From positions 42,278,557 to 42,342,556 of the forward strand of contig OY997594.1 in the NCBI GenBank assembly GCA_963921825.1: a stretch of 64,000 nt of DNA, read 5' to 3'. Source of the stretch: Erodium maritimum. Taxonomy: Eukaryota; Streptophyta; Magnoliopsida; Geraniales; Geraniaceae. Numbering within the stretch: the first letter of the stretch is position 1; the number at the start of each line of letters is the position of its first letter. The notes below the pieces were generated by a model. That model was not told the DNA's origin, ran no database searches, and was given only the letters and a program-made list of their open reading frames with translations. The position numbers and the translations under genes were made by a program. Shown here piece by piece: positions 1 through 11,850 of this stretch.

Positions 1-384
1 AACAACATAGGAAACCAAACTAAACTTGGAAAGTAGGATTAGGAAATACTTGTAATTGGAAATAAACTCATACTCTAACAGTATGCACACTGATACAGTT
101 ATAACTATTACTTAGTATGCTTGTTGGAATGCGATACATGTCTAATTGATAAATACTTGTTTGAAATTCTCTTATTGTTAGAGTCAGCATTAAATAATAT
201 CAGATATTATAAGAAGCTTACTGATCTGCAACTGGAGCATTTTGTTGGGGTGGGGTCATGATTCTATAAAAATTACGTATTTATAGTATTTCACGAACCA
301 TTAAGTTTTTAGGGATTAGTGAAATGTCTTTTGCTGCTACCATTAATTACGATTGTGTTAATTGAACTTGTTTTGTCATAACAG
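1..384. other. Flank or intron upstream of the first visible exon
   Basis: AT-rich sequence with no coding frame I can link to the exon starting at 385. It ends in a splice-acceptor-like stretch (cataacag at 377-384). It probably belongs to an intron of the gene whose last two exons follow, but no upstream exon is convincing. Confidence 0.4.
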
Positions 385-923
385 GTTTTGTTTTATGGAG
401 CCCTTCAGCGGATCATGTGAAACTCCTGAACAAAAGGTGGAACCTCAGGTGATCACAGTGTCAACCAAGAGGTCTGGGTATAATTTTAATCCAGAGACTC
501 TTGACTGCTCAAAAACTTATGATGCCAACTTTGGAAAAAGTAAGTCATTAGAGTTGATTTTCATTTTTCAGTCATCTTGCTGGTACTTCATTATCACTTG
601 ATACTCCTTGTTTTGTGTTACATCTTAGTACCAAACATTAATAAATGAAGGTGTACTAAGAAAAAAAATCTGAATTTATTTGTTCAACTACATAGGTTGA
701 AGGCCATGTCTCTTTCTGGGTTTTTGTTCCTGGTGACTTACCATTGAATAGGGTACACTAGTAACGATATCATCAATCGTTGGTATCTTTCCATATTTCT
801 CATATATTGCTATTCTCTTGTACAGGTAGGAGTGATGGTAATTTAGGCAGAGAGGTGAAAGATGCCAAACAATTGTCCAAGAGAAGAAGATTGCTTCCTA
901 GAGCTTGTAGGAAAGCTTCTTAG
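385..923 (+). CDS. 3' end of an unrecognised plant gene (last two exons)
   Basis: Exon A is 385-539 and exon B is 826-923. The intron 540-825 has a consensus donor (GTAAGT) and a tacag acceptor. Exon A encodes a polar stretch beginning after the acceptor with FCFMEPFSGSCETPEQ. The split codon A|GT joins it in frame to exon B, which gives SRSDGNLGREVKDAKQ and a strongly basic end (KRRRLLPRACRKAS) before TAG at 921-923. The basic tail looks like a nuclear-localisation or DNA/RNA-contact segment, which is inference. I do not recognise the family. Frame continuity across a canonical intron into a clean stop argues for a real gene rather than chance. The 5' part lies left of the window or was not detected. 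Confidence 0.5.
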
Positions 924-944
924 TATGTATGTATGTATGTATGT
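923..944. repeat. (GTAT)n microsatellite
   Basis: About five and a half GTAT units directly overlap the stop codon of the preceding gene and open its 3' UTR. It is a probable polymorphic microsatellite. Confidence 0.85.
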
Positions 945-1559
945 AAATTCATACTGTAGTCTTTTTATATTTTAGCTGATAGAAAATCTCATTCGTTAAT
1001 TGTTGATTAGTCCACTAGTCCAGCAAGGAACTTGTGTAGAAAGTTTGTCCTTCAGCTTGGTATACTTGAACCAGTGACCTCTTCTGTTGTCACCGTTAAA
1101 GCAACATAACACTCTTCACTCCCTGTTACTGGACATTTGTCTGGTTGTGTAGCCAGAATGGCTCGACGTAAACCAGAAAAAGACCGTAGTAACAATTTAT
1201 AGCTTTTGAATTACTATTATTCAGTACTGTTGTGTACATTTATAGCTGTTTTTATTGGATACAAGTAGTGATAATTTGAATATATTGAGAGTTCTTTTGT
1301 AAGGCTTTTTCTTCCGGGCAATGAGATGGAGTTCGGATCTCATCTTGGTTTTTGTTTTACCGTATGAGCTTGATTGTATACCAATGCAGTATGCATGGAC
1401 CCTTTTAGAGATTCAAATGTTATGGTGTCTTGATTGTCAATCCTCTGGGTTTCAGGGTTAGATCCGATTTTCCAATATATATTTTTTCATTAAAAAGAAA
1501 AAAATGTAAATATTTTTTTATTAAAAAGAAAAAAAATGTATAATTTTTTTATTAAAAGG
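945..1559. other. 3' flank, AT-rich, no gene
   Basis: Likely 3' UTR and intergenic DNA. From about 1480 it becomes runs of T and A with a tandemly repeated attaaaaagaaaaaaatgta-like unit. No open frame or RNA gene is visible. Confidence 0.5.
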
Positions 1560-3770
1560 TACTAATATATTATTAATTAAAACAAAGTCATTACATGGTA
1601 TCGAGCCTTAAAGGTCTTTCTACACAACTCTGAGATAAGTGAACCGACGCATGCGGTGTTTGAGGACTCAGAAAACCGAACTACAATAAAAGCTAAACTA
1701 CGACGAAGCTAATGAATGTTGCTCAAGGTATTGTCTAGCTGTTGCATACTATGTGGAGTGCGATCGAATCTAATGTCATCAGTTTCTAAGGGAGGCAAAA
1801 CTCTTCCCAAGGACCCTTCCCAGGGCCAGTCCCTAGAGCACTGTATTCCTTTCATTCCTCTATGCCGGGTTGCTTTCTCGCCTTGCCCTGATCTTCCTGG
1901 GGTTCTCTAGTAGACCCCCCTTCACTCCCCGACTCCTGCACTAATACTAGACTCAGCTCTAGTTCTAAGTCAAGTTCTACTTCTGTGCCCAAGCAGGTCT
2001 AGGGTGTCGGCTAACCTGTTACCAGAGAGCTGACCAATCACCAAGTTCATCCAGCTCGGATTGATCGAGCGGGTTTGGGGGACGCTCCGAGGGCACACAC
2101 TGTTAGGTGTAGTAGCCGGAGATACAATCGGACCCTTGCCGCGAGACAAGGGGCCCTTAGGTGCAGAAGTCGAGGCTATCGATTTATGGGACGCCTGATT
2201 GTCCAAATTTTGTTACATATGTCCTGGTCTGGCGGTCCTTTTAGAACTCCTAGATAGAGTCGAACCATGGAGTACCCACCACCTCACGGTCGCATTCGGC
2301 CACCATGTGACCGATCATACCACAATTAAAACAAAACACTAGCAATTTTGTATAAGTGTAACACGAACCGGGTCGGGAAATTCCTGAAAACGAAGCAGAA
2401 GCTGTAGGCGAAGAAGGCGACTCCACAAGGTGCTAAAATATGACCTTCACTGTTCCTCCCCAGCAGGTGCCCCATTGGTCACATGGGGCATCAACACACA
2501 GTCCTAGAGTCGAACCGATCATCCAAGGTCTTGGTCCGTACCAATGGGGGAAGTCCATGGGCATGTACCCATAGTTGAAGCTGATCTAGAGTGGGAGGCT
2601 CCTTAGCCAGTGGGTCCAGATCACTCAACAGAAGTGGCTGTCCATCGAAGCGCCACGGCTCGTTCCCTCGAACCCATGCACGGGTTGTCTCCGTTTCAAA
2701 GTAAAACCCAAAGATCCCTGGGCGGATGTCCTTGATTACCAGACCTTCGGCCGACTTCCCCCACGCATTAGTGATGATCCTGAGAAGAACCTCCTTACAG
2801 GGTGACTTGGTGGTCCATAATTTGTCCATCATGGAAAATTGTTGCCCAGCCAGGACCGATGGACTCACTGGCGAATACAATACCTCCACCTCTACTTCTT
2901 CCTCCTCTAAGGAACAGGCCGAGTGACCATCTTGGAGGATGATCAGATGCGAGTCTAGAGACACCGGCATAACTAGAGCCTTCGAGGTGGATCCGACTTC
3001 TTTTGATTTAAAGGTCTTACGATGGTGGATCATACCCGACGGCGGTGAGAGAAGCACCAGAATCACATAAACACGACCAGCATTGGGAACCTAAACCCCC
3101 TCGCAAAGGGCCTCTAGTTCCTCCCGCACCGGTTCCTCCCTCTCTGGTTCAAACACGAGAGCCTTTCCTCGAAGAAGATTTCAGACCAATGAAGGCGATG
3201 GAGTGGTGACAAGGGCCACCTTTGGCTGCGGAGCGTTGGGTAGGGCAGAGTCCGGTGGCGGCTGGGGAGTAGAGCCAACCCCCGGGGGTGGTGGAGTAGA
3301 CGAGCCTTCGACGTTGGACGAAGGTAGCGGAGGCGCCAAAACCCTAGCGTAGTTTATAGTGGAAGCTAGGGTTTGAGCCTTCAATGGGAGGCCTTGACGC
3401 AGTTTACTCAACGGCTCGGAGGAACCTTGAGAGAAATCCATGATCCCCGTTGTTGGGGAAGGAAGGAAGATCGTCGTAGAAGAAAGAAAGAGAGGGATCG
3501 AAGTAGTGGTTTCCTTTGTCTTCCTCCTTCTCGGTTTAATGGGAGACACAACCTCCGAAGAGGAGCGCGGTGGAGGCACATGTGTAGCGTGCTGCACCAG
3601 GGTTGACTGTGATGAGACAAGACCGGCGAAGGGGCATCGATAATGTTGACGGAAGGGGTATGGAACTCCATAAGTGGGGTGAGGGTTACCTCGAGAAAGA
3701 GGGTCTCGATAAGTGTGAGAGAGAAATTTTTTATCGGTAGTGCTAAGGCTTTGGTGAATACAAACTGGTG
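1560..3770 (-). mobile_element. LINE-type remnant carrying only an ORF1 (DUF4283) region
   Basis: On the minus strand the order is a short leader, an ORF1-like coding region (3671 down to about 1970) and then a non-coding tail ending in A/T-rich sequence near 1560. No reverse transcriptase follows ORF1. This is therefore an internally deleted or non-autonomous LINE copy, or an ORF1-type gene fragment. The ends are approximate; I found no convincing target duplication. Confidence 0.5.
2292..3671 (-). pseudogene. DUF4283 / CCHC zinc-knuckle ORF1-like protein, frameshifted
   Basis: Minus-strand frames fall in three pieces. A Pro/Ser-rich N-terminal part lies at 3671-3181. A DUF4283-like block lies at 3066-2491, with the typical run NAWGKSAEGLVIKDI, then PWRFDGQPLLLSDLD and LQLWVHAHGLPP. 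A CCHC knuckle (CFNCGMIGHMVAEC, C-x2-C-x4-H-x4-C) lies at 2292-2333. This order is that of the nucleic-acid-binding ORF1 protein encoded by many plant L1-type LINEs. The frame changes between the pieces, so the copy is dead. DUF4283 proteins are thought to bind the element RNA, which is family knowledge. A domesticated DUF4283 gene is possible but unlikely given the frameshifts. Confidence 0.65.
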
Positions 3771-4183
3771 TTATTTTTTAGAAGAAAAAATTATTAAAAA
3801 GGCCATGGTTCCTTATTAACCAAGACAAACAAGTAAGGTTGAGAAATAATCAGAAAAAAAAGAAAAGAAGTTAACAAACTCGGTGTTGTAGTGGTGTGTG
3901 GGGATTAAATTTTGATCCCTTTGCTCTTTCTACCATTTAAATACGAGTACCTTTTTTAATGGCCATGAATTTTTGTCAGAAACTTAGTGGTTCGGTCCTC
4001 GTTACGAGTGCCAACAGAGCAGAAGTATAGCTTACATAGTAATTGGAGGCACAATTATCCACCTGATAGACTTGCCTCAAAATACTAGAGGGAGTCCCTA
4101 ACATCAACCTGATACGCACTTGAAAGAATCTGACATGACAATATTAAAGTTAGCAGAAATAGGCTTGATCAAATCTTTGACTC
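3771..4183. other. Intergenic, no feature seen
   Basis: AT-rich spacer between two LINE remnants. No coding frame, repeat array or RNA gene is recognised. Confidence 0.4.
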
Positions 4184-7100
4184 TTTTTTTTTGATCAGCA
4201 AAGCATATTGAAATTAAAACCTCTTTAGAGGTTAAAGATGAGTACAAGGCATGTCTAGCTACAGATCATGCACAAAAAAGTTCAAAATACACCAAACACC
4301 TTCCTCTGAAACAATAGGGCATGAAAATGAAAACCCTCTGTCTAGGGTATGAAAATGCTCCCTCAATAAAAGAGTTATCTAAGAGAATAAAATCAAGCAA
4401 TCCAAATGATTCCAAGCCATCCAAAAGGGAGGAAACCTTTTGAGTGGCTTAGTTGTGATGATATTGATTGTTGTTGATCTGATATGTTGTACTGGTGGTT
4501 TGTTGAAATGAAACTTGAGTGTCTGCAGAATGGTTTTTGTGAATTGCACACTGCAAATGTTGAAACCTTCCATCTTTTCCTTGTGTTTATTATAGATCCG
4601 AGCTGTGATGTACTTGAGACACTCCATGTAGGCTTTAGATGATTTGTTTAGGCTTGAAGCTACATGAAGCAAGAGAGCAGGATGTATGCAGAGTCTGAAG
4701 CAAATGAGGGCCTTGAAGAGAATAACACCTGCAAGTAAGAGCAAGAGAAGAGAACACTCACCTAGGATGAAGCTACCCTCACACAACCCCTAAAAAGAGA
4801 ACACTACCCACACATAAAGAAGAAGTAATCCCAGTACAAGAAGAAGGCCTCACTACTCACTGCACTCACCAAAACCACCCACAAAACCATCCCAAGACCC
4901 CCAACCCCATAGCCAAACCAGAGAATAGCAAATGCATGAAACTGAAGGTACATTCTTGACTTCAGATCCAATCCAAACAGGCTTTTGGGGAGCAACACCA
5001 GGAACTGAAGGAAAAGTTTCTGTGTGAAGTTTGGAAGTTATACCATTCCCATGAATAAGACTTATGGAGAATTTTTTGGAAAATTTCCTCTGCATTAGAA
5101 TTTTCTTCTTTGAAGACTTTTGCATTTCTAGCTAACCATATCATCCAGTTGGTGAGTTGGAAAATTTGAATCCAAACCTTTTTGTATTTTCTTTTCTGTA
5201 AATGAGGCCAGACTATCAAATGATCTTTAACTGTGCCTGGAATGATAAATTCTGAGCCCCACTATTTTGATATGAGCCCCAAACCTGCCAGGCCCTCCCA
5301 CAGTGAAGTAAAACATGACTCCCATCTTCTAAGTCCCAGTGGCATATTGAACATAAGATATCATCCAAAGAGAGATTCACACCTCTTGATTCAAAAGAGC
5401 ATTTAGAGGGAAATGCATCATGACATGCCAACCAGTTGAAGGCTGTTATTTTAGCGGGAATTCTAGGGATCCAAAGGAGTTTAGTCCATGCTGAGGTTGC
5501 AGCAGATTGAGAACCTTGTTGTTCAAGAAGAGTATACAATTTTCTAACAGTGAAGCCCTTTGGATCCCAATGCCAGATAATGACATCCTCCTGATCTCCC
5601 AGTTTGATTTCTTTCAAGATTGATGACAGAATATCCCAGTCATGCTCAGCTCTTCCTCTACTCTAGGTACCCTAACAAAGTCCAAGTCCCAAACAGAACC
5701 AGTCCAAGCATCAACAACCAACATTTGCTTTGAAAGAGAGAGCTCATACAGCCTTAGGAATAAATGTTTAAAAGAGGTGTCCCCCCACCAAGTATCTCTC
5801 CAGAAGAAGACTCTTGCTCCATTTCCAAATTTCCAATGTAAACCTTTAGAGCCAAAAATATCCTCAAACCTTGGATCTTTAGCTAAATTTAGAATATGAG
5901 AAATGAAGCTATTTGATCCCAATTCATTGAAACATGATAGGTCCCATTCATTTTCACCCCATCCAAATTTTCCACAGATAATCAACCTCCAAAGAGCATT
6001 CTTCTCTCGTTCAAATCTCCACCACCATTTAGCCAATAGAGCTATATTCATACTTGATAAATTTCTGATGCCAAGACCACATTCTGCTTTAGATTTGCAG
6101 ACCTTTCCCCAGTTAATTTTGCATTATCCTTTTCCAGATAATTTGCCATGCCATAAGAATTTTCTTTGCCAGCTTTCCATGCTCTTGATTACACCTTTTG
6201 GAGCTCTGAGAATAGATAAGTATTACAAAGGTAGAGCCCCCAGAGTGGATTTGATTAATGTGATTCTACCTCTTAGAGATAGGAGTTTTGCTTGCCACAA
6301 ACCTAGTGCTTTCTTGAATTTTTGGACAATAGGCTTCCATGTTTTTGCTCTCCTTGTGTTAGCTCCAAGAGGAAATCCCAGATAAGTTATTGGAAGTGTA
6401 GTGGATGGACAATTGAGGATGGATGCAATAATTAATTCCTCTCCTTTTGTGAGGTTCATGGGGATGATCTGGGACTTGTCATAATTTACTGCCAGTCCAG
6501 AGGCAGAATGGAACATAGCTAATGCAAATTTAAGGCATCTCACATGATCTGGTATGACTTTGATAAAAAAATAGAGTCATCAGCAAATTGTATATGAGAA
6601 ATGACAGGGCTATTTGGGAAAGGTTGGATGCCTTGAAAAAGATTGGAAGTGATTCCTGCCCTCATAATTTGGCCCTCTGCTTTCAATACAAAGAGTAGAG
6701 GTGATAAGGCACATCCTTGCCTCAGACCTCTAGATATTTGAAATTCTTTACTATGAGCACCATTGATCAGGACTGAAATTGAGGCTCTGAGGCAAGAAAT
6801 TATCCACAACTTCCATTTGACTACAAAACCCATCCTGGTTAGTATTTGCATCACAAAACTCCAGCTAACTCTGTCAAATGCCTTTTGGAAGTCAGCTTTA
6901 AAAATTAGGGCCTTTGTCTTGGATTTTTTGATGTAATGTACCACTTCTGAAGCTATTAATATCCCATCTATGATCTATCTTCCAACTAAAAAGCCAGTTT
7001 GTTCATCCCCCACAAGATTACTGATCACAACTTTAAGTCTGGAGGAGAGTAATTTGGAGAGGATTTTGTATGGACCTCCCATTGGACTGATTGGTCTGTA

Positions 7101-7390
7101 GTCAGCAAAGGTTAGAGGGGAAGAGCCTTTAGGGATAAGAATTAGGAAGGAGGAGTTAAGTCCTTTTCCCAACTGTCCAGTATTGTAAAAGGCCTGAAGG
7201 AAATTCAATAAATCAGCATTGACAATGCTCCATCCTGCTTGAAAAAAATTGAGAGTGAAGCCATCAGGTCCAGTGGCTTTATCCCCTTTACAAGCCAAGA
7301 CTGCTTGAAGAACTTCTTCTTCCAGAAATGGTCTTTCCAACAATTCTTGTTGTTGAGGAGTGATAGAATTGAAAGGTTCCTTCTTCTTCT
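4184..7390 (-). mobile_element. 5'-truncated LINE (non-LTR retrotransposon) copy 1
   Basis: The 3' end is marked on the plus strand by a T run (4184-4192, the copied poly-A tail) followed by the tail sequence gatcagcaaagcatattgaa, which recurs in related form at the second LINE (from 8189). The body is the 3' part of ORF2 from the start of the RT domain onward. The endonuclease and ORF1 are missing, as in typical incomplete reverse transcription. The 5' boundary is near 7385-7395. No target duplication was recognised. Confidence 0.8.
4962..7381 (-). pseudogene. LINE ORF2 reverse transcriptase plus zf-RVT, disabled
   Basis: Reading down the minus strand, RT fingers lie at 7343-6975 (GDKATGPDGF, FLILIPKGSSP, ADYRPISP). 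The palm lies at 6944-6540 (FKADFQKAFDRVSW, RGLRQGCALSPLLF, then the catalytic QFADDSIF motif). The thumb/connection is at 6543-6223 (TYLGFPLGANTRRAKTWKP). The zf-RVT region is at 6051-5216 (FWRDTWWGD, W..IPAKITAFNWLACHDAFPSKCSF, CSICHWDLEDGSHVLLHC). A C-terminal tail reaches about 4962. FADD is preserved, but several frameshifts and stops break the frame, so this copy cannot make active RT. It is the closest relative in the window of the split LINE at 8.2-20.8 kb. Confidence 0.85.
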
Positions 7391-8179
7391 AACCTAGCCG
7401 TCTTTCTTGTGCCCCTTTTTCTTCGTCGGCGACGCCATAACAACTTATAAAATGAATGGCCAGAATGAATTTCACGGAATTAAAAATAAGAAGTGATTTT
7501 TAATAGACATCTCCTCCATATATATTACGACAAAAGATACATGGATTACGTATCAGATAATAAAATTGGGCCTAAAACCCATATGATTGACATTGATACA
7601 TGCATTTTTCTTAAGGCTGCTCCTATATTGTTTAAATCTTTAAAGAATTAAATGAAGCAATCCATTTTACATGTTGAATTGCCTTAAGCTCCCATTTCTA
7701 TCGTTTATAGAAAATTGGAAAATGTTCTCTCTAAATCAATTTTTATTTATTTACCATTTATTTTATTTATTATATCCTTTGCTTATTTTTTCATGTAGTG
7801 ATTTCTAGGAAATTAAAAAAGACACAAGGAAACTGGAACAAACAATAAATTAATGATGTATCGACATCAGTTTATAATTCAACGAGTTTTTTTTTTTGTT
7901 CGTGAAGAAAACTCAATATAATTATTTTTTAAAGAATATTTATTATAATTATTTATTTTTAACTGAGGAATATTGTCCATCATACATTGACATGAAAATG
8001 GAAAAAATATCTCGAGGTTGTATATAATTATATGTGGTCGTTCAAGCAATAGAATCAAAATAAGACGCTGGTCATTCCTACATGAAGCAACACACAATTG
8101 ATGATAGCATAAGGAAATGGTAAAAGAAGAAAGGAATTGAATTGGGATTCCGTTATTCGGGATAATTATACCGCCATCG
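7391..8179. other. Intergenic AT-rich DNA between two LINEs
   Basis: On the minus strand at about 7434-7393 there is a short frame starting ATG that reads MASPTKKKGHKKDG and then stops at the LINE junction. It could be the first coding exon of a host gene cut by the LINE insertion, but there is no supporting second exon. The rest is AT-rich with no recognised feature. Confidence 0.35.
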
Positions 8180-8628
8180 TTTTTTTTTATCAGCGAGGCA
8201 AATATGCATTAAAACCTTTTTTTGATATGAAAGAGGAGTACAAAAGGCCACACTAAAGAACTCAAAAAAAAATTGTACATATCCAACAAAGGTAAAAAAA
8301 TAACAACCCAAAAACAATAGCCCAAGAGCCTACAAACCCAAAAAACGCGTAATCAAACCATAGAGGTCAGCTTCAACCCTAAGATAACAAGGCATTATCA
8401 GTACTCAAGAATAGCTAAGATCAAGAACACATTATCCCCAACAACCCACACTACACAATAGAACCAAGGAGGAAGCAAATAGGCACAATTAAATTACATG
8501 AACACACATGGAAAGAAGCAAATGCAGGGCTGAATGATGATCTCCATTTCATAGTTCACAGTTGTGTCTGCTCAAAGGAAAGCACGCTGGGTTTTGAGGA
8601 GGAAAATTCTCTCTTTGCTGCATAATAT

Positions 8629-8932
8629 TGTGAATCTGCAGCTGTTCTAATCATTAGGTTTTCAACTGTTCTTATGCACAAATTTGGGGGCTTGGTTAAT
8701 TTGAACATCTTTTAGGTTCGGGGTTGGAAAAGTGGGTTTGGTTGATTTTAGTTGAGTCTTACACTCTTTCTTGAGACACAAGCAAGTTGGAGTTAGACTA
8801 GTTTGATTTGGGGTATTTGTAAGGTATCCTTTGTGTTTTAGTGTATTTGGAGGGACTCTCTTTGTCTCTTGGCTCTTTCTTCTTTTTGAAGAATTGGCTT
8901 TTCAATGAAAATAATTTGCTGATAAAAAAAAA
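8629..8932 (+). mobile_element. Short 5'-truncated LINE tail nested in LINE copy 2
   Basis: A 304-bp plus-strand segment ends in gcttttcaatgaaaataatt, then tgctgat and a poly-A run, the standard LINE 3' end here. It is flanked by the 8-bp direct repeat CATAATAT at 8621-8628 and 8933-8940. Removing it rejoins the host LINE sequence. It is a target-primed insertion of a very short cDNA. Confidence 0.75.
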
Positions 8933-10296
8933 CATAATATGTAGCAGATTATGCAACACTGAAGAGCCCAAGTTTACAAGATTGTGGGCCTCTATTGATG
9001 GAAGGATATGAATTGATTTGTAACTTTGAATCTTGACCATAACCAACTGAAAGAAAGGTTAAAAGATTTGTAGAATATTTCCTCAGGAGATAGAGAAATT
9101 CCTTGAAAAACTAACAGATTTCTAGCCATCCATAGCGCCAACAAGTAATGTGTACTAGGTTTCCCCAAGTTTTTTTGTAGTCTGCATGAAATAAGAGATC
9201 TCCATGAAGCCATTCGTTCTTTTACAGTACTAGGAATAACCCAAATAAGCCCCACCATTTAAAATGTAGCTCCAAACCAGCCAAGATTTTCAAAAGTGTA
9301 ACAGAATATGAGCCCCATATTCATAGTCCCAATTACAAAATGGATAGATTATATCTTGTAGAGATAAATTAAAATCTCTGATGTCAAGAAAACATTTAGA
9401 GGGCATTGCTTCCAAACATGCTAACTAACAGAATGATGTTATCTTTATAGGGTTCCTAGAAGCCAAAAGTTTTGTTTCCATCATATAACAAGAGAATTTT
9501 GGGTACCTTGATCTCTAAGCAAATCGCAAAGTATTTTTACAATGAAACCTTATTTATCCCAGATCCAATATAGGGAATCCTCATGCTGAGAAAAGCTAAC
9601 AACAGTCAAGATATTACAAAGAATTCCTCACTCTTGCACTTCTCACCCTCTAAGAAACCTACAAAGCTTTAAATCCCAAACCATGTCTATACAAGCCTCA
9701 ACCACACTCATCTTCTTTGCTTCAGAGATTAAATAAATAATTGGAAAGAGAGATTTAAGAGGAATATCTCCCCACCAAATATCTTCCAAGAAGAAGATCC
9801 TCTCACCATTTCGCAACCTCCAGAATAGCCCGTTCAACGCAAAATATTCTTTGAACCTTGAATCGAGATCCAGAATGTGAGACATAAAGCAACAGTTTCC
9901 CACCTCTGTAAAAACTGAGAGATCACATTCATTGATATCTCAACTATATTTAGAGCAAATAACCATTTTTCAAAGATTTTTTCTTTCCAAGGAAAATCTC
10001 TAGCTCCATTTATGTAAAAGAGAAACATTCATGTAATAAAGCTTTTTAATTACCAAGCCATCGACTTCTTTTGATCTACACACATTCCCTTAATTTATTT
10101 TGCAGAGGGATCTTGCATTTGATTTACCATGCCAAAGAAATATTCTTTGCTAGCTCTTGATTTTTTTGATGACCCCTTTGAGAGATTTAATGACCGAGGA
10201 GAAGTAAAGAGGTAAAGAACCAAATGTGGATTTAATGAGAGTGCTCTTGCCTTTTAGAGAAAATAGTTTTGCTATCCATATACCTAAGGCAACTTT

Positions 10297-10301
10297 GAAT
10301 T
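10297..10301. repeat. Target-site duplication GAATT, left
   Basis: GAATT abuts the left LTR terminus (TGTCACGCCCC at 10302). The same five bases lie at 20015-20019 beyond the right LTR terminus, as expected for an LTR-retrotransposon integrase. Confidence 0.9.
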
Positions 10302-10577
10302 TGTCACGCCCCAATTTCAGCGAATCGAACTCGGGACGCGAACTTTTAAAACATGAATACTTAAAAACCTGTTTTGAATAAAAGCTTTGACATTTCCATT
10401 TATTTACCAAAATAATAGTAGTATTTACAATACAAAAACGTCCCAACAAGTGGACAAGGTACACATCCGTCACTAGACTCAACAAAAGTAAAGACCAGAC
10501 TCCGCTCCAAGCTCCATGAACTTCAAGAGCTCACCTAGTCCGTCCCACGAACAGTACCTGTAGGAAAAGCAGCTAGG

Positions 10578-10595
10578 GGTGAGCGTTCGCTCACC
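10578..10595. promoter_or_regulatory. Conserved 18-bp palindrome in the LTR (hairpin)
   Basis: GGTGAGCGTTCGCTCACC has 8-base arms complementary around a 2-base centre. It lies about 280 bp inside the PBS-proximal end of the LTR, so it should be in the transcribed R/U5 leader. Copies are at 16843-16860, 25655-25672 (other orientation), 26614-26631 and 62893-62910. Function is inferred: an RNA hairpin for dimerisation or packaging, or a protein-binding palindrome. Confidence 0.7.
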
Positions 10596-10907
10596 ACCAC
10601 GGATAACAGACTGACTACGGCATAATTAGCAGACAAAGCCAGTAACACTAAAACCAAACCCAACACTGGGACTATAGTCCCCAACTCAAGTACCCAACTG
10701 ACCCACAACCCGTTACCTTCCTCAATAGACTCAACACTCGATAACACAATGTAGACCCGACACAACTATCGACGACCTCCTCCAAGGACACGACAGAAAG
10801 ACTACACAACGCCAAACAAGATCACAAAGGATCGCACACCAAACAAGATCACAAAGGATCGCATACCAGCTGCTCAGTAACCTTTCCCACTCACACGAAC
10901 ACGGATC

Positions 10908-11075
10908 ATGCTAGCCAAAGAATGCTTACAACCTGTGATACTCAACCTCGGACCAGGCCAGCCAAAGAATGCTTGCAACCTGTGTTACTCAAACTCGGAC
11001 CAGGCCAGCCAAAGAATGCTTACAACCTGTGTTACTCAAACTCGTGTCAGGCCAGCCAAAGAATGCTTGCAACCT
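10908..11075. repeat. ~48-bp tandem repeat in the 3' LTR
   Basis: Four imperfect units built on gccagccaaagaatgcttgc followed by aacctgtgttactcaaactc. The same array is at 17173-17340 in the other LTR. Related units occur in the solo LTR at 25060-25215 as the reverse complement (gcgttctttggctggcctga). Confidence 0.85.
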
Positions 11076-11231
11076 ACCGGGATCCGCAATCACAATCACA
11101 CGCAAATTCATCAACTAGTAACAACACAAGTTCAACACTCACAGGCACTCATGGCCACCAAGACACCAACCATAAGACACGCTTGCAACTTACCGAGACT
11201 CTAACTCGTAAGCCAGCTAAAGGAAGCTTGC

Positions 11232-11233
<2 letters not shown>

Positions 11234-11264
<31 letters not shown>
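11234..11264. repeat. C31 homopolymer in the LTR
   Basis: Thirty-one uninterrupted C on the plus strand, so G31 on the element's sense strand. The partner LTR carries C37 (17499-17535). Such tracts are hotspots of slippage and of sequencing or assembly length error. Confidence 0.85.
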
Positions 11265-11265
<1 letters not shown>

Positions 11266-11309
11266 AGACTCTAACTCGGTCAGGCCAGCCAAAGACACCA
11301 ACCTTAGTA

Positions 11310-11850
11310 CACGGGCCCTCAAGGCCACCCAAAACACCAACAATTGACTACGGGCTCTCATGCCCACCCAAGACACCAATTCAAATACACGGGCTCTCCA
11401 GGCCACCCAAACTCAATCAATAAATAATACGGGCTCTCAAGGCCACCCAAAACTCGATAATAAAATACAGGCTCTCAAGGCCACCCAAACTCAATCAATA
11501 AATAATACGGGCTCTCAAGGCCACCCAAAACTCGATAATAAAGTACAGGCTCTCAAGGCCACCCAAACTCAATCAATAAATAATACGGGCTCTCAAGGCC
11601 ACCCAAAACTCGATAATAAAATACGGGCTCTCAAGGCCACCCAAAACTCGATAATAAAATACAGGCTCTCAAGGCCACCCAAACTCAATCAATAAATAAT
11701 ACGGGCTCTCAAGGCCACCCAAAACTCGATAATAAAGTACAGGCTCTCAAGGCCACCCAAACTCAATCAATAAATAATACGGGCTCTCAAGGCCACCCAA
11801 AACTCGATAATAAAATACGGGCTCTCAAGGCCACCCAAGACACCAAATAA
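11310..11850. repeat. ~40-bp minisatellite in the 3' LTR
   Basis: About a dozen units share the core gctctcaaggccacccaaa. Two alternating half-units end in ctcgataataaaatac or ctcaatcaataaataatac. The identical array is at 17580-18115. Other family members carry the same core (ggccacccaagacacc) in units of about 57 bp, so the array has expanded with different registers in different lineages. Confidence 0.88.

Larger units (their letters stand above)
8180..10301 (-). mobile_element. LINE copy 2, 3' half (split by an LTR element)
   Basis: A T run at 8180-8188 marks the 3' end, followed by the family tail (atcagcgaggcaaatatgca). Decayed minus-strand ORF2 sequence runs from about 9258 to 10300 and parallels LINE copy 1 (for example DIWWGDIPLKSLFP near 9780 against DTWWGDTSFKHLF, and ALGIWIAKLFSLKGKSTLIK near 10240 against ALGLWQAKLLSLRGRITLIK). 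The coding sequence breaks at 10301 inside the connection region and resumes at 20015 in the same frame region. The LTR retrotransposon between them therefore inserted into this LINE. Confidence 0.8.

Noticed and set aside
1550..3800. Possible short target duplication (attaaaaagg-like) around the DUF4283 remnant
   Set aside because: Both ends are low-complexity A/T runs, so the match is not informative.
10908..11075. CRISPR-like regularly spaced repeats
   Set aside because: Contiguous tandem minisatellite without unique spacers, in a plant LTR.
11149..11406. Open frames with poly-Gly or poly-Pro (also 17414-17677)
   Set aside because: They are produced by the C31/C37 tract inside LTR repeats and differ only by tract length; no coding signal.
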